From positions 1 through 64,000 of the forward strand of contig VWPU01017432.1 in the NCBI GenBank assembly GCA_013398955.1: a stretch of 64,000 bases of DNA. Direction: 5' to 3'. The notes beneath the pieces were generated by a model. It was not told the DNA's origin, ran no database searches, and was given only the letters and a program-made list of their open reading frames with translations. The translations under genes and the position numbers were made by a program. Origin of the DNA: Callaeas wilsoni. Its lineage: Eukaryota > Chordata > Aves > Passeriformes > Callaeidae. This document shows, piece by piece, positions 63,308 through 64,000 of this stretch (position 1 is the first letter of the stretch; every line of letters begins with the position of its first letter).

Positions 63308-64000
63308 GTGCAGTATTTGCTCTTGGTCTTATCTGTTTGAGCTTTCTCTATTCCAGATTTTACAGAGTAGTTTTTAAAGGTGTGTGACAGCAATCACCAA
63401 AAATTAGGTTATATTCTGTGAAGCATACAATTCCTCACAGAGTTCTAGGTTATTTAAAATTGGAGGCTCAACATCTAGTATTATTTCTACACATTTTACT
63501 CCTTGTGCTACTATCTCCAAGAATGTCTTATTCCCTGCTGAGAGGAAGATAGTAAAAGATTTTCAAATAGAGACATCTTTTGTATACTTGGTTGCAGCTC
63601 ACTGAATTTCAGGGGTATATATACACTTAATTCCCTAAGATTGTTGTGTTGTATTATCTACATTGGAAAGAGTAAATCTGATTTCAGTTTGAGATGAAGG
63701 TACCTGAAATTCATTGTGTACCTGAGTAGCAAGGCGTGGCTCAGTTGCACACACACAGGCAAGCATCTGGTGCTATTCAGAAATCCCTTATTGAACCCCA
63801 CCTGGCCTCAAAATATTGCTTCAACAGTGTGTAGGTCTTCCACAGATCCCTGCTGGCTCTGTGTAAACCTTGTAGATACTCTCTGATGGTAGTAGATAAC
63901 ATATCTTTGAGTAATTGATTGTTTCTCCTGCTAGCTGATTGGCCTGATTACGTTTTAGCCTCTGTTGTGTATTTTGTCCAGGATCTCTATTGACTAATGT
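63308..64000 (+). other. Start of intron 64, cut by window edge
   Basis: Sequence after the exon 64 donor shows no further DYNC2H1 exon and no repeat I can name before the window ends. Confidence 0.6.

Larger units (their letters stand above)
46349..63208 (+). other. Introns 52-63: remaining sequence
   Basis: Long gaps are 46349-46661, 47181-47667, 47750-48993, 49149-50821, 50960-51541, 51969-53281, 53396-54560, 55010-55629, 56020-56622, 56710-58139, 58267-59955, 60098-60641, 60752-61853 and 62776-63208. A T-rich stretch at 49244-50100 keeps a 164-codon frame open but shows no protein-like pattern. Nothing else recognised. Confidence 0.5.

Overview
The window is a vertebrate nuclear locus, almost certainly avian and probably from a songbird. 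It holds the first three quarters of one plus-strand gene, DYNC2H1, the heavy chain of cytoplasmic dynein-2, the motor of retrograde intraflagellar transport in cilia. I resolve 64 coding exons (323 to 63307). They join without a frame break into 3304 codons. The human protein is about 4300 residues, so roughly the last 1000 (AAA5, AAA6 and C-terminal region) lie beyond the right edge.

The repeats support a bird: many CR1 LINE fragments, two avian ERVL-type LTRs, one LTR of a type I recall as common in passerines, and a tRNA-Ile-headed SINE with a CR1 tail that resembles the passerine family TguSINE1. No second functional gene was found on either strand.

Layout: 1-650 is a GC-rich promoter and CpG island with GC boxes, a candidate RFX X-box at 133-146 and the first coding exon. 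Exons 2-20 (2910-17418) encode the tail. Exons 21-32 (20992-28475) encode the rest of the tail and the linker. Exons 33-36 carry AAA1 with intact Walker A and B motifs, exons 37-41 AAA2, exons 42-47 AAA3, and exons 48-52 AAA4 with a degenerate P-loop. Exons 53-63 carry a variable lysine-rich exon, the AAA4 end, the stalk coiled coil and the microtubule-binding tip. Exon 64 starts the approach to AAA5.

All introns have GT-AG ends except intron 15, which appears to be GC-AG. Introns hold CR1 pieces (including one CR1 inserted inside another with a 9-bp target duplication), LTRs, the SINE, an 88-bp tandem duplication, an AT-rich pentanucleotide satellite and a possible decayed retropseudogene on the minus strand near 51.5-52.0 kb. 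I see no CRISPR array, operon or bacterial or viral system, and no clearly new biological system. The most useful leads are the X-box, the GC-AG intron, the nested CR1 and the unidentified pseudogene-like segment.
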